DNA from: Lojkania enalia | Lineage: Eukaryota; Ascomycota; Dothideomycetes; Pleosporales | NCBI GenBank assembly: GCA_010094045.1 | Contig: ML986593.1 | Coordinates: 331,423-395,422 of the forward strand | DNA: 64,000 bases | Direction of reading: 5' to 3' | Part shown: positions 9,997 to 20,813 of the stretch, one piece after another | Position numbering within the stretch: the first letter of the stretch is position 1 | How the letters are laid out: every line of letters starts with the position of its first letter | Position numbers and translations under genes: made by a program | Notes under the pieces: generated by a model | What the model was told of the DNA's origin: nothing | Seen by the model: only the letters and a program-made list of their open reading frames with translations | The model's database searches: none

Positions 9997-12693
9997 CTAC
10001 TGCCTTGCCCCTGAGCTCGGAAACATGAGCGAGAGGCCCTCTTCCCAGCCGCGCTCCGTCACAATATCAACGACCGGCCTACCCGAATCGTCTTTCACCT
10101 GCAAATCTACAGGGCCCCCCTTCTCAATCAAGAGCCGAAGGATACTGGCATCACCATTCTCGACAGCCTGAAGTACAGGGTTCCAGCCACGGTACATTTT
10201 GTTGATGTCGGCTCCACGGGTGAGCAGCATCTGGATGATCTCTGTGTCGTTTCCGTCGTATCGACGAAGTGCCTTGACCAGCGGCAAGTGCTCACCTGGC
10301 GAATTTGGATCAGCATCAGCCTCGTCAAGGAGGAAGCGTACGATCTCCTTTCTACGTTCGCGTATAGCGGTGGTCAATGGAGAGAAGACGCCGCAATTCT
10401 TATCTTCGACGCTGACGCCAGCCTTGATTAGCAATTTGATGCTGTCTAATTCGTTGGCGACCACGGCCATTTCGACGACACCTTTAAATGTACGCGGATT
10501 CGAGATCACGGCAAGTAGTTTCTTGAGGATTTCTGGGCGCTTGACTGCCATGCAGAGAGGCCACTCTTGGCCTCGTACAGCTGGGTCGGCACCATTAGCG
10601 AGCAATATGTTCACCATCTCAATCCGGTCGTCGCGGATAGCTGTAGTCAGCGCTGTGTTGCCTTCCGGCGTTCGGTCATTCGGGTTGACGCCATGATCCA
10701 GGAGATACATGAGCGCGTCTTTGTCATCGAACATAACAGCGGTCTCAATGATGCCCTTTGGATTGCGTAGATCTGCTCCTGCGGCAACGAGCTGCGGCAG
10801 AAAATGTGTTCGCTTGTGCGTTATACATTTGAAAGTTGGGTATTCAGAGGCGTTCAGGTTGGGATCGGCGCCATTTTCGAGTAGAAAGGTTACGATATCC
10901 GCACTGTTGTCTCGGATCGCTGAGCAGAGAGGGGTGTATACGCCATCTTTCCTGATGTTAGGGGACACACCCGCTTGAATGAGGATTGAAACTGACTCCA
11001 GCTTCTTTAAGCTGGCAGCTAGCTCCATGATGCCAGGAGCTTTCTTGTGGTCAGCACCACGCGCTAGTAAGAGCTGAAGGGCCTTGGGTTTGTAGGCAGA
11101 GGGCCAGAGAGGATGTTTAGGGCCAGGCAAATTGGGGTTAGCACCATGGTCTAGGAGCACGGCCATCAAATCAATCCGGTTTGCCTGAATTGCCTGGAAG
11201 AGCGCTGTCGTACCTTCCCCGTTCTTAGCGTTAGGGTCCCCCCCGAAACTCAAAAGTAACTCCAGAATCTGGATAGAAGCCGTTTTGTTCATGGCATGAA
11301 TAAGCGCAGTATCTCCACTCGCCATTTCAAAGTTCGGGTCTCCGCCATGCTTGAGGTAAAGTTGGACTAAGTCAATCCGATTTTCGCTGGCGGCCAAGCC
11401 AAGGGGAGATTCGGAATCAGGCCCCGCTGAGAGGTTGGGGTCTGCGCCGCGCTGAAGCAATATCTTTGCACCCTCGAAAAATGGCACTTGGGTGGCCGTG
11501 AAAAGAGGAGTAGACCCTTTATCGTCGAAACCGTTGGCGTCTGCACCAAAACGCAACAGGAGGGCGATGCTTTCTGCGTCTCTATTTGAGGCTGCTGTCA
11601 TGAGCATGCCGGCCTCTGCTCTGGTATCAGCCCTCGCACCGCCTTCAAGAAGCTGCTCGAGCATTCGATGCTTCTTCTGTTGTACCGCATTTAGCAATGC
11701 TGCCTTTCCACCAGCTGGTTTGGACCCTGCAGATTGTCGAGAGGGCCACCGTGTTACGCCAGTCCCGTCGCCCTTTCGATAAATCCCCTCATTTGGATAT
11801 AGAGGGATGTTATCAAGGTCAAGATCATTGATTTCGTCTTCGATAAAAACGCGAGACCTGACTGCTTCCTCTACAGCATCATCCTCATAAATTGGCGCGC
11901 CTTGAAGCATCCTACCTCTTGAGTAGCTGGTCTCCCTGCCTGAATGTGTCGTCGATCCACTCGACCTTGTACTCTGATAGCCTTGGCGATCCGATATATC
12001 GGGAGTTAGGGGAGGAGGCGACGTGGTGCGCTCATCGGATCTGGAATGTAGACTCTTGGTAGACGCGGGCTTTTTTCCAATTACTGGCGGGAGAGGAAGT
12101 GGATTATGATCAACTGGCGGCTCTGGAGGATCTGACGATGGCGGAGGCTGCAGTGGTGGAAGGGTTGAGGTTTTTGTGTGGTTTATGCGGTCAAGTGCCG
12201 CAGCCAAGCCAGTATATCCAATTGCGACCGCTGAATCAACCTTTGCATCCCCGAGGCTCCACCGGAACATGGCTGAACTCATTCGTAGGGCATCGCGACT
12301 TTTACATATTGTGTTCCGCATTTTGTCAACGTCCGTGTCTGCAAACATCATACGCAGCCCCTTCATGAAGCCGCTCTTTTTATCGCTTCCCACGAACTTG
12401 AGCATCATCTGATTCAAGACAATGAAATCATCATTGAGCTGACGGAATCTCCGCTCAAGCTCTAAAGTGAGGTCAGAGGGTAGTTGATGGCGTTTGACAG
12501 TGGCTTCCTTCAAGCCAGCCTCGATTGACCACAATTCGCGGCATAAATCCAAGAAATCAGTCGCGAGGCCTTGGAATCCATGAACTTGACTCTTTGAGCT
12601 GAGATATTCGAGCATCCGTATTGAAATTGTATTTCCCGTCAGAGTCAGGCGATTGCAAAGCTCGAGGCATGTTTCTTTCTTTCCAGTAGCCAT
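9997..12693 (-). CDS. ankyrin-repeat protein with N-terminal helical domain and a 92-residue super-repeat
   Basis: This intronless 898-residue protein has three parts. Residues 1-175 form a helical domain like the N-termini of fungal STAND/ankyrin proteins. Residues 175-330 are a proline/serine-rich linker with a PPLQPPPSSDPPEPP-type stretch, probably disordered. From about residue 330 to the end lie ankyrin repeats with GADPN-like turns. Within the ankyrin part a higher-order unit of 91-93 residues, each about three repeats, recurs from residue 528 (528-618, 619-711, 712-803, then a partial copy from 804). The unit begins with P-L/T and contains a KGI/KGV-E-A stretch, AGVS/GVNP and an AIR element. 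No NACHT or NB-ARC ATPase motif is seen, so it is not a full STAND receptor. The role is probably a cytosolic protein-interaction scaffold; partners are unknown. The ATG at 12693 is the only plausible start. Confidence 0.85.
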   Translation of the reverse strand: MATGKKETCLELCNRLTLTGNTISIRMLEYLSSKSQVHGFQGLATDFLDLCRELWSIEAGLKEATVKRHQLPSDLTLELERRFRQLNDDFIVLNQMMLKFVGSDKKSGFMKGLRMMFADTDVDKMRNTICKSRDALRMSSAMFRWSLGDAKVDSAVAIGYTGLAAALDRINHTKTSTLPPLQPPPSSDPPEPPVDHNPLPLPPVIGKKPASTKSLHSRSDERTTSPPPLTPDISDRQGYQSTRSSGSTTHSGRETSYSRGRMLQGAPIYEDDAVEEAVRSRVFIEDEINDLDLDNIPLYPNEGIYRKGDGTGVTRWPSRQSAGSKPAGGKAALLNAVQQKKHRMLEQLLEGGARADTRAEAGMLMTAASNRDAESIALLLRFGADANGFDDKGSTPLFTATQVPFFEGAKILLQRGADPNLSAGPDSESPLGLAASENRIDLVQLYLKHGGDPNFEMASGDTALIHAMNKTASIQILELLLSFGGDPNAKNGEGTTALFQAIQANRIDLMAVLLDHGANPNLPGPKHPLWPSAYKPKALQLLLARGADHKKAPGIMELAASLKKLESVSILIQAGVSPNIRKDGVYTPLCSAIRDNSADIVTFLLENGADPNLNASEYPTFKCITHKRTHFLPQLVAAGADLRNPKGIIETAVMFDDKDALMYLLDHGVNPNDRTPEGNTALTTAIRDDRIEMVNILLANGADPAVRGQEWPLCMAVKRPEILKKLLAVISNPRTFKGVVEMAVVANELDSIKLLIKAGVSVEDKNCGVFSPLTTAIRERRKEIVRFLLDEADADPNSPGEHLPLVKALRRYDGNDTEIIQMLLTRGADINKMYRGWNPVLQAVENGDASILRLLIEKGGPVDLQVKDDSGRPVVDIVTERGWEEGLSLMFPSSGARQ

Positions 12694-15389
12694 GATGGCT
12701 AAGTATTACGACGTGCTGTACAGATGAAGGAGTAGAGAGACAATGAGGAGCAAGCGGAAGAGGGTGAGCTGTTATGAGCTTAGCTGCTGACGACGTTCTT
12801 GGTCTCGATCATTTTGTTCATTTCGGAACCGGCATATGGGGCTGGGCATGTGAATGCTATTTCGAAGTGTAAAATGACTCAGGGATACGAACGTTGAAGG
12901 ATTTAGGTTTGATGGCCCAGCTCTCGCTTCATTAGTGGCGTGGACTAATCGCTAGTTGCAGCACGAAGATCCCGATGAGTTCCGTATCTACGTTAGTTGA
13001 GATCTCCAAGCAAAAAGCGCCTTGTGGGGAACTACATAAACGAGGCAAGTATCTAATTTGTTACCAGTAATTATAGTTATCTAGCTGGTCGGGGTAGGGG
13101 AACAATCTCACCAGAAATATTGGCTGTATTGCAAGATGTGGCGACCCAAACAAAAATATGGAATGCAAATTTTGGCAAGGTTTGAACCACTTCCTCTACC
13201 GGTGCGTTCATTGGAAGATGTGTGAAATAGACTCCGGGTGGGAACTTTGAGCACCAGCCACGTGGAGAACCTGCATGTACTGGGCCGGGATGTTCTGGAA
13301 CCTACCCCGAACCCACAATATGCGGTACAAACATTGGTCGACCGCTGTCCCGAGTGCAACCATGTCAGGATCCCTGGCATATCCTGCTTCATAATCTTTC
13401 ATGGAGTCTTCTGCCATTGAACTATGCCCAAAAAGGTTCTTCGATCCAATAATTAGACTCAACCAAGCCAGCTGAATCCTGCAGCTTCAGGCTGTGACGG
13501 GCTCATCGACCCACCAAAAGATCTGCAAAGTCCTTTCTCGAGCTCGCCATTGGGCGACGCATTTTCCTTAGTGATATCAATACCAGTATTCTGAGGTATA
13601 TGAAAATACCGCACGGGCAGTCCGTAGCACGCAATTTCAACCCCGGTTGATCGGCATGTACGCCGCTACTGCACCCTTTTCTTTCTCTATCAAACTTCCC
13701 GGATCGCGATCATAAATTAGGGAACTAAGCATACCAAAAAGCTAATCTTGCATTATCGATTCATACCAACCTCCAGTATCAGTGACTGGTCCAAAACACC
13801 CCTCGCGTAAAGCGATGATGTCGCACCTTATGTGATCGCGTAACCCAGTCGAGAGAGATGATGTGAAGTTCCTAAGATCAATGGGGATTAAAAAGCGCTA
13901 TCAAGTGGTATGTCATGCATACGTAGCCCGACGAGGTGCATTATTAGTTTCCATGCTCATTCGGGTCAGATGTCCGGCCCAGGAACAGAATTAACATACC
14001 AGGGTAGACAGTCTGGGCTCCGATTTTCATCTTCCAGTAATATCCAAGTGAAGAAGATGATTGATACCTAGTCCTAGACTATACGTCCCCTTGTACAAGT
14101 CCTTGAATCGCCAAGTGCCGCGACATGAATCTTGGCATGACCTTCTCCACTGATCTGATGTGATTATGTACTTCATCCCGTGTTGATTATCGATACGGGC
14201 TTGTCTTCAATATTTCATCCTTGCAATCTCCGCAACGCCATGTCTTGCGGCACATGGTTCATGTCTCGGAGGACTGGAAGGCTCGCCTCGCTCGCGACAT
14301 GTGTGGCGCAGGTCGCTCCCATGGATTAGTGTCGTTATTAAGGGCCAATAGATCACTAATAGTGTCCGCGGCGCACATTAGGGGCCGAAGTTTGCACCCG
14401 AGAACACGTCCCTGGGCTCAACTGTGCTGCGCCCTGTCGATTGGCTTATTCGGTTGGCAATTGCAATGCCGATTCTATTGGAAATTATGCTCTAAAATCG
14501 GCAGCTACTAGGATGAGTAGGGTAGTCTGAGGCTTCCTGAATTGCGTATAATGATCAATTTTCGTTGGTTCTTATTGTGCTTCCATTTCGAGACTTCGCA
14601 TTATTCCAGGGAGTGCGATATCTCTCCGGGGTCCAGATTCTGGTATCATCCTATCCAATTACTGGTAAAAGCCCGTATTAGAATTATTATCGTAGACGAG
14701 GCATAACGATCAACCTGCCCATTTCATGAAATCCGCATTATGGAACAAAGTTGTACTTCTCAATGAGACTTTTCCCTGACGACTAATGAGCGATGCAATA
14801 AATTAACCAATTCAACCATAATTCTTCTCCAAACTATCAATATCACCTGTGGGGGAATTTCCGGGAGTTTGGAGGTGCTTTGGTGATTCTAACTCTGTCG
14901 ATTGTCTCTCATATTACCTAACTTAAGATTTCTAGAACGTGGGCTACAATGGACATAATCTTATAATGTCCGCGGGACAGCAGGTCAGGATACCAAATTG
15001 TTGAGACTTGTTGAGGAATAATGGAACATTATCTGAGAGATTTGGGCTATCTAGCCGTATTATGATTTGTAGAATGACCCTCAAGCTTGGGTATACGATA
15101 GGCGTTCGTTTGCAAGCCAGCTAGAGCCATATTACTTCTCCTCTAAGGGCTCTGGCGCCAGTTCGAACCTTCATCAATTAGTGGAAGTATACTCTAGAAA
15201 AGATAATTTATAATTCTGTAAAACATATGCAGTGTTCCTTAATACTCTAGAGTAGGTCCTTCGCTATGGACATACACAGAAGGATAGCTGGAATATAACG
15301 GCTGCATCTGGATAAGTACAGTGTTTCCTTGCGTAACGCACACTCATATCGAATCTCTCCTTTTCTCGTGATAACCAGAACTTGATCAA
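12694..15389. other. intergenic, no supported gene
   Basis: The first 200 bp presumably hold the ankyrin gene promoter. A minus-strand open frame at 13462-13208 (84 codons, no family recognised) reads like a broken exon and is not called. The rest shows only short frames interrupted by stops. Confidence 0.5.
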
Positions 15390-17130
15390 TATGGATCATT
15401 TTGAGGCTGCGCTAGCCTTATTGAAACAGCAAGAAGGGGAAGGATTAAAAATATTACTTAGGCTGCTAATAGGTTAGGCATTGAGCGATTAATACTCTCA
15501 AGACGTTGGGCAGATATCCAGTAGCCCCGTAAACAGGAGGTGATCAATTAACAATAACTTAATCCTATACAAGAGGAGGAGCTAATAAATTATATTGATA
15601 CACTCACTGAGCGAGGCCTTCCGCCTTTAAGAGCTATGACGTGGAATTTCGCATCAGATATTAGTGGGAGAGAAGCAGATAAATTCTTGGTTGATCGCTT
15701 TGTACAGCATCATCAGAAGAGTCTATTATTGCTACGGAAGATTGCTATGGATGCGCATAGGAAGCGAGATGATTCAGCCTTTATATATACGTTATATCTC
15801 GAGTTGTTACGCAAAAAGATTAATCAATATAATATCGAGCCGTAGAAGATATATAATGTAGATGAGAAAGGTTTATTAATTATGATGCTCTCAAAAACTA
15901 AAAGAATCTTCCCTCGCTAACGCTCTGAGAAGGAGAATATTAAGTAACTAATTTAAGATAGGAATCGAGAATAGATTATGACGGTAGCCTGCATACGCGC
16001 CGATGGAGCTGCCCTTATTCCAGCACTGATATATCAGGCCACCTCTAGTAATATATAAGACACCTGGCTACAGGATTTTAATCCTAGTATCTATCAGGTG
16101 TTCTTTATCTTATCCCCTATAGGCTGGAAGAATAGTAATTTAGGCCTGAGATAGCTTGAGTAGGGATTTAATTTACAGATGAAATAGAAGGCTCGCAGGG
16201 TTTATCAGTTATTAGTCCTTAGTGGCTATGGATTATATATATATATAGACTTATCGATTACTATGATAGGAATAAGATTCTACTTGCGATATATCTCTTC
16301 TATTTAACCTATACCTTGCAACCTCTCGACGTTTGTCTCTTTATGCCTTTGGCAGGAGCCAACAATAAGGAACTGGCTGATTTTTAATGAGATTAATGGG
16401 TTTCTGTTTGATTACTATAAGAGACTTATTTCTCCATTTAATATAGTAAATTAAGCTGCTTTTCGACCTAAGATAACTAAATTAGGCTCTGCGGAATATA
16501 TTATCTATCTATAGAGTCCTGATCCTGTATTAGCTTGATTTAATCAGCTAGATTAAGATAGGCCTTCTATAAGCGAGTCCGTAAAGTCGATCCTCACTTC
16601 TAAAGACTAGAGACGTACTAAGAAGCTTCTAAAGAATTTAGCAGGTAATATATATAATTCTCAGGCTTAGCAGCCATTAGATTTAATCTATTCCATCTCT
16701 GTATAATATATACTACTGAAAACGGAGTAAGTGGTCTAAGAGAAGCTCTACAGAATGAGAAGAAGAAGAAGAAGAAGAAGAAGAAGAAGCTTTAACATGG
16801 GAAACCTCTTCGACCCGACCCTACTAATTGATCTACTGGTGGGCCTATAATTTAAAGCTCTAATATGGTTTAATAAGCCCGTGAGAGCTAAATATAAAAG
16901 GAGGCTTAGGCTCAGCTTCTACGTGAACAAAAATCAGAGGATATCAAGCGTAAGAAATCCGAAAAGGCTCGTTTATTACGAGAAATAAACGCTGATAAAG
17001 TTGCTTCTAAAGAAATTCGTGTCCAGAATCCAGCGAAAAAGAAGCCAAAAGAGCAGGATACAATACCATCAGATCAGGCCATCACACTAGATCAAAAAGG
17101 CTCTCAGCGAATATAGAATAGTTTCAAAGA
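15390..17130 (+). pseudogene. decayed Fot1/pogo (Tc1-mariner superfamily) transposase
   Basis: Although riddled with TAG/TAA codons, the plus strand still reads as a pogo-type transposase. A fragment near 15590-15665 has the ERGLPP...NFASDI pattern of the CENP-B-type DNA-binding region. 15664-15845 reads READKFLVDRFVQHHQKS and onward to LRKKINQYNIEP. Directly after comes IYNVDEKGLL, the start of the DDE catalytic domain (first Asp in DEKG). Further fragments follow to about 17100, where the basic C-terminal tail is lysine-rich. Stops are overwhelmingly TAG/TAA, as C-to-T damage would make from CAG/CAA/TGG. An AAG microsatellite lies inside. I could not find its terminal repeats by eye, so the true element ends are open. 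Confidence 0.7.
16758..16789. repeat. AAG/GAA trinucleotide microsatellite
   Basis: About ten uninterrupted AAG units lie inside the transposase relic. They encode a lysine or arginine run depending on frame, and probably expanded after the element died. Confidence 0.85.
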
Positions 17131-18213
17131 ACCTCCTATTTTAAATGTCTTCGATCAAAAGGATATCAAGGATCAGGAATCGGGATTGAAATGGAGGGGT
17201 CGTTGTCGATTAGAAATTGTCGAGGTAGGCAGATCAACCTCCCACAACGATATCATGTATAGATAATATTATCAATTGATTCTCCATATCTAATTATACA
17301 AACCGCCTTGGGGTTGTATTGACATACGATATGTATTAAGTCGGAGAGCCTTATTTGATTTTGAGGTGTACGGAACATTCCATGCGTTACGCGAGGAAAC
17401 ACGGTAAACCATGAGGGAACTGTGGATAATCTCGAAGCAATCATGCAAGGCCCCAGCCACTTTTAGGTTTCTTTCATGGTCTTTGCGTCGACAAGACCTA
17501 ATAGGTAGTTTGATTATACATCGTTCCACCAAAGCAGCGATTGTTCACTTTGAATATTATTCCTCAACGCGCTCGATACCAACTTCATACATGACTTACT
17601 AGGAACAGATAACCAAGTCGTTCAGCATTTACTTCCTTATGATCGGGATATGCATCGAGTCTACTTGGGCAGGATTCGTGTTCTCCGAGCGCCAAGATCA
17701 ACTAACAGTTATAACAAGCTTGATCAGCGAGTAGGATTCTACCGCGTTTCATCCTTCAACTTCTCACAGTAACAGTTTTATTGCGACCGGCGTTTGGAAA
17801 TCAACGAGGTACAAATTTCGTAAAAGATATACATCCGAGATCTTCAAACACCAATCATCCGTAGCGTTCATGCTCATCATCTTCCAGGATTTCTCCAAAC
17901 CCAACGAAGGATTACTAGCCAGGGGTTTCGCAGAGTAGCCCAGCCTATGCCGTCAAAATCCCGGTGCTTCATTCCAGTTTGAGTAGATCCATACTGCTAT
18001 TAGCATTGGTAGCGATCAAATGATACGGACGTATTCTCCTATTCTACGGTCGACGCAACGCTATATAAATCCGAACCCCAGTATCTAATTCAATAATTAA
18101 CCATCTTGCTCTGGTAGCAACCGACCTGGAAACTATCGCGATAACTTGCGCATTTCACTCCCTCCGAACCTGCAAACGCTTTTCATCTACAATTAATTCG
18201 CTCATTCGAAATC
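17131..18213. other. intergenic, holds the promoter of the small secreted protein
   Basis: No gene is supported. A strong TATA box at 18062-18070 and a C/T-rich leader precede the ATG at 18214. Upstream open frames of about 60-80 codons are not recognisable. Confidence 0.5.
18062..18070 (+). promoter_or_regulatory. TATA box of the small secreted cysteine-rich protein gene
   Basis: TATATAAAT lies 144 nt upstream of the ATG, a good TATA match for fungal genes, suggesting a regulated rather than constitutive promoter. Sequence-only inference. Confidence 0.4.
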
Positions 18214-18599
18214 ATGCGCTTTATCTACGTTGCCTCCCTTCTTTTTGCCACTGTGGCTGTCGCCAATCCATTGAGCAGTCTAGCAGAACGTTCGAATCTA
18301 GTGTTGCGCCAGTTTGGTTGTGTGAGTTTCCGTGGCGTTATGCCATATAGTCCACTTGCTTACTTCAATGGAAGGAATGCAATGAGAGCAGCTGCAGCGG
18401 GCCACCATGCTGCGCAAACGGAAGCTGCCAATGTGTACGTATCTTAATATTTATCTACACTCAAACTTTCTCACAAAGTATTAAGGTCTGCAATGAGAAT
18501 GGATGCGATCCATCGTCTCCTCCCTGCTGCGCTAACGGTACTTGCGTGAGTCTTATATTGCAGTTGATACGAATAGCTATGTTGACATGTGTTTAGTAA
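18214..18599 (+). CDS. small secreted cysteine-rich protein, effector-like, three exons
   Basis: I join exons 18214-18438, 18486-18545 and 18597-18599. The introns are 47 nt (GTATCT...AAG) and 51 nt (GTGAGT...TTTAG, with TTGAC as a plausible branch site). The third exon is only the stop codon TAA. The product is 95 residues. Residues 1-17 are a classic signal peptide, with cleavage near AVA-NPL. The mature part holds exactly six cysteines: one in QFGC and five in the last 20 residues, spaced C-x4-C-x6-CC-x4-C. Unspliced exon 1 would end two residues after the donor and carry only one cysteine, so splicing is what makes a sensible secreted protein. Small size, even cysteine count and a transposon as direct 3' neighbour are typical of plant- or host-interaction effectors, but no family is recognised and the role is inference. 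Confidence 0.68.
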
Positions 18600-18690
18600 G
18601 CATTATGCTTGAAGTTTGTTTGAGCTGTTAGCGGGATACGTTTGATGTGGCCTTTGAAAATGAGTACAAATGATAGTAAATCAATTCGTT

Positions 18691-18807
18691 TCTGTCACGT
18701 GTTTCTGCTATCCTATTATAGTGAGTCTGTTTTCAAGTCTATATAGTCTCGCCATTGCCAGCTTCTAGCTAGACAGGCCACTTACCCTCCTTCAATACAT
18801 CAATATT
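18691..18807 (+). repeat. left terminal inverted repeat of the 2.07-kb element
   Basis: It pairs with 20645-20761. The outermost bases are TCTGTCACGTG on the left and CACGTGACAGA on the right. Confidence 0.75.
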
Positions 18808-19451
18808 TGCCTCAGCAATTGATGCTCCCTGATACGCGACAGTTTCCCATGAACGCCATTGATTAACCCTACGTTTGAACTATAACTGTACAAAGTACTT
18901 ACACCTCATTACAACAAAATAAGCTCCATTTAATAAGACTTTGAAATAACCCGAAGCCCCTCTTCTTGATAATAGAATGCGTAAAGTCACTCGTTTACCA
19001 ACTTAGCAACAAATACCAACCCCAAAACGCTTCCGGCTACGACCGTCCTAAATATACCAGTTACACTATATTAGCCGTTCAATCCCATCAGAATATACCC
19101 TCATGAAGTTGGAAATAATCTTTCTACAGCGATCCCGACTTGAATGGCACTCAGTTCCAGTGAAGTTAGCGCAAAGAGGAAAACTAGCTGCACATAGAAC
19201 TACTTAAAGTAACCCTGGTACTAGTCTGCTACTCCGTGAAATACCACGGTCCCAAGAAACAATAGCGCATAAAAGCCCGGCCTTGACAGCCTAGTTTCAC
19301 CGTATTGATCCCGCGATGTGACTTCTTAATCAGTGACTTGGTCGGATCGAGCTAAGATGGCGCAGAATTGTTGCCACGTTATCTCGGGAGTGACTAGGGA
19401 GATAGGGCCATTGGTTTCTCGATGAAACCCTGATTCATACTTGATGGAATA

Positions 19452-19678
19452 TGTGGTGAGAGGCGGATCTTGTCTTAGGAAGGGATATGAGGAACTGAAC
19501 TGCTTCGATTGAGGATGGCCAGCAGTCCATATTTATATACATAGAAAAAGGGCATATCAGTTGATATCCGGCGTGATTTTATATCGTGCGACGGTATCCG
19601 ATGCAACCTACAACCGGATAACTTGCTGCCGTACAGTAGTAGGAAATCGTACTTGGCAGATTCCAAATCCCCATTACA
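19452..19678 (+). mobile_element. solo LTR, copy 1 (nested)
   Basis: This 227-bp sequence begins TGTGGTGAGAGG and ends CCCCATTACA, the TG...CA ends of a retrotransposon LTR, and matches the copies at 34369-34598 and 48405-48607. Flanking 5-mers are GAATA and GGATA, one mismatch from a target-site duplication. A TATA-like segment (ATATTTATATACATAG) lies inside. No internal retrotransposon sequence is attached. Confidence 0.75.
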
Positions 19679-20644
19679 GGATAATAATACGTCCGTAGTA
19701 CCCTCAATGCGGCGCGATGTATTATGTCTTTCTAGTCCTTGTTCCTATCTTTTGGATCTAAGTACAGGTAACTCCACCAAAACCCATGTGATAGAAGATA
19801 TTTAGGTGGTGGTTGGATGAATATTTGATTGTAGTGCCAGATGAGATATAATCGTGCTTCTTCAGTGATGACAATTTCACTCATTTTAACATGCTGAAGG
19901 TGTAAAGCAGAGATGTTACGAAATTTTGCTTCGACATTCACCATAGCTTTGGCGCCGTTTCTTCCAAGTTCCCTGCGTATAGATCATTTTCCAGGAACTC
20001 TAGTACGTTTTACTCGCCCTCTACTGGAACTCGTGGATGGCCAGGAACTTAATCTTGACGCGATCAAGATTGTGGATATTTGCCGTAGATTTGCGAAAAT
20101 AGATTTATATCTTTAGTATATCCAGAGCCAATAAGTCCGGAGAGAGTTCGGAAAGAAGGGAGGCAGACATTGGGGTGGTGTTCTTTTTCATTTGACAGGT
20201 CGTCTTGCGAGTTGAACTGTTTTGAGGTCAAAGTACAAGTCTGAAGCTGCGGCTAAAGAACTATTTCATTGGAAGCTAGATGCGTAGTCATTGGCAATGC
20301 ATGAGCGCTTACATCACCTCGGTACATCCCGGGGGCCGGAGGTGATATTAGACATAGGATGACCCCGTTAGAAAATTTACTTTGAGTATCTCTTCACTTC
20401 CCCAAGAAATATGCAAGAACACATCCTAAGAATTCTACAGCCGCTTAACAAGTATTATAATAGTTTTGAGTAGTATATTACTGCTTAGGCAGCCAATCCT
20501 CCCTTTTTTTTTTTTTTTACTAGTATAGCAGCTTTTGTACGAGGATCTCAAGTGGCGATGGGTGAAGTAACTAGCAATGCAGCCTAAGGTTACTCTATCG
20601 ACTAATGCGACAAAAACAACGTGCTAATGGGAGATTTTCTTGCA

Positions 20645-20761
20645 CACATTGATGTATTGAAGGAGGGTAAGTAGCCTGCCTAGCTAGAGGCTGGCAATGG
20701 CGAGACTATATAGGCCTGAAAACAGACCAACTATAATAGGATAGTAGAAACACGTGACAGA
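20645..20761 (-). repeat. right terminal inverted repeat of the 2.07-kb element
   Basis: Reverse complement of 18691-18807, with TACCCTCCTTCAATACATCA and CACGTGTTTCT as the best-conserved blocks. Confidence 0.75.
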
Positions 20762-20813
20762 TATTGATACTCCATGGAAGCCTTCTCTTAACCCGTACGG
20801 ACATATTTAGTTT

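Larger units (their letters stand above)
18691..20761. mobile_element. 2.07-kb non-autonomous element with about 117-bp terminal inverted repeats
   Basis: The left end (18691-18807, beginning TCTGTCACGTGTTTCT) and the reverse complement of the right end (20645-20761) match over about 117 bp with roughly a dozen scattered differences. No transposase frame survives between them, so it is a non-autonomous or decayed DNA transposon. A solo LTR is nested inside at 19452-19678. I see no clean target-site duplication. A 73-bp piece of the same family, including left-arm sequence, recurs at 28448-28520. It starts 91 bp after the stop of the small secreted protein gene. Confidence 0.72.

Noticed and set aside
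13208..13462. 84-codon minus-strand frame
   Set aside because: It reads somewhat protein-like but I could not tie it to a family or find flanking exons.
14221..14511. 96-codon plus-strand frame
   Set aside because: TTG start, no recognisable content, no neighbouring exons.
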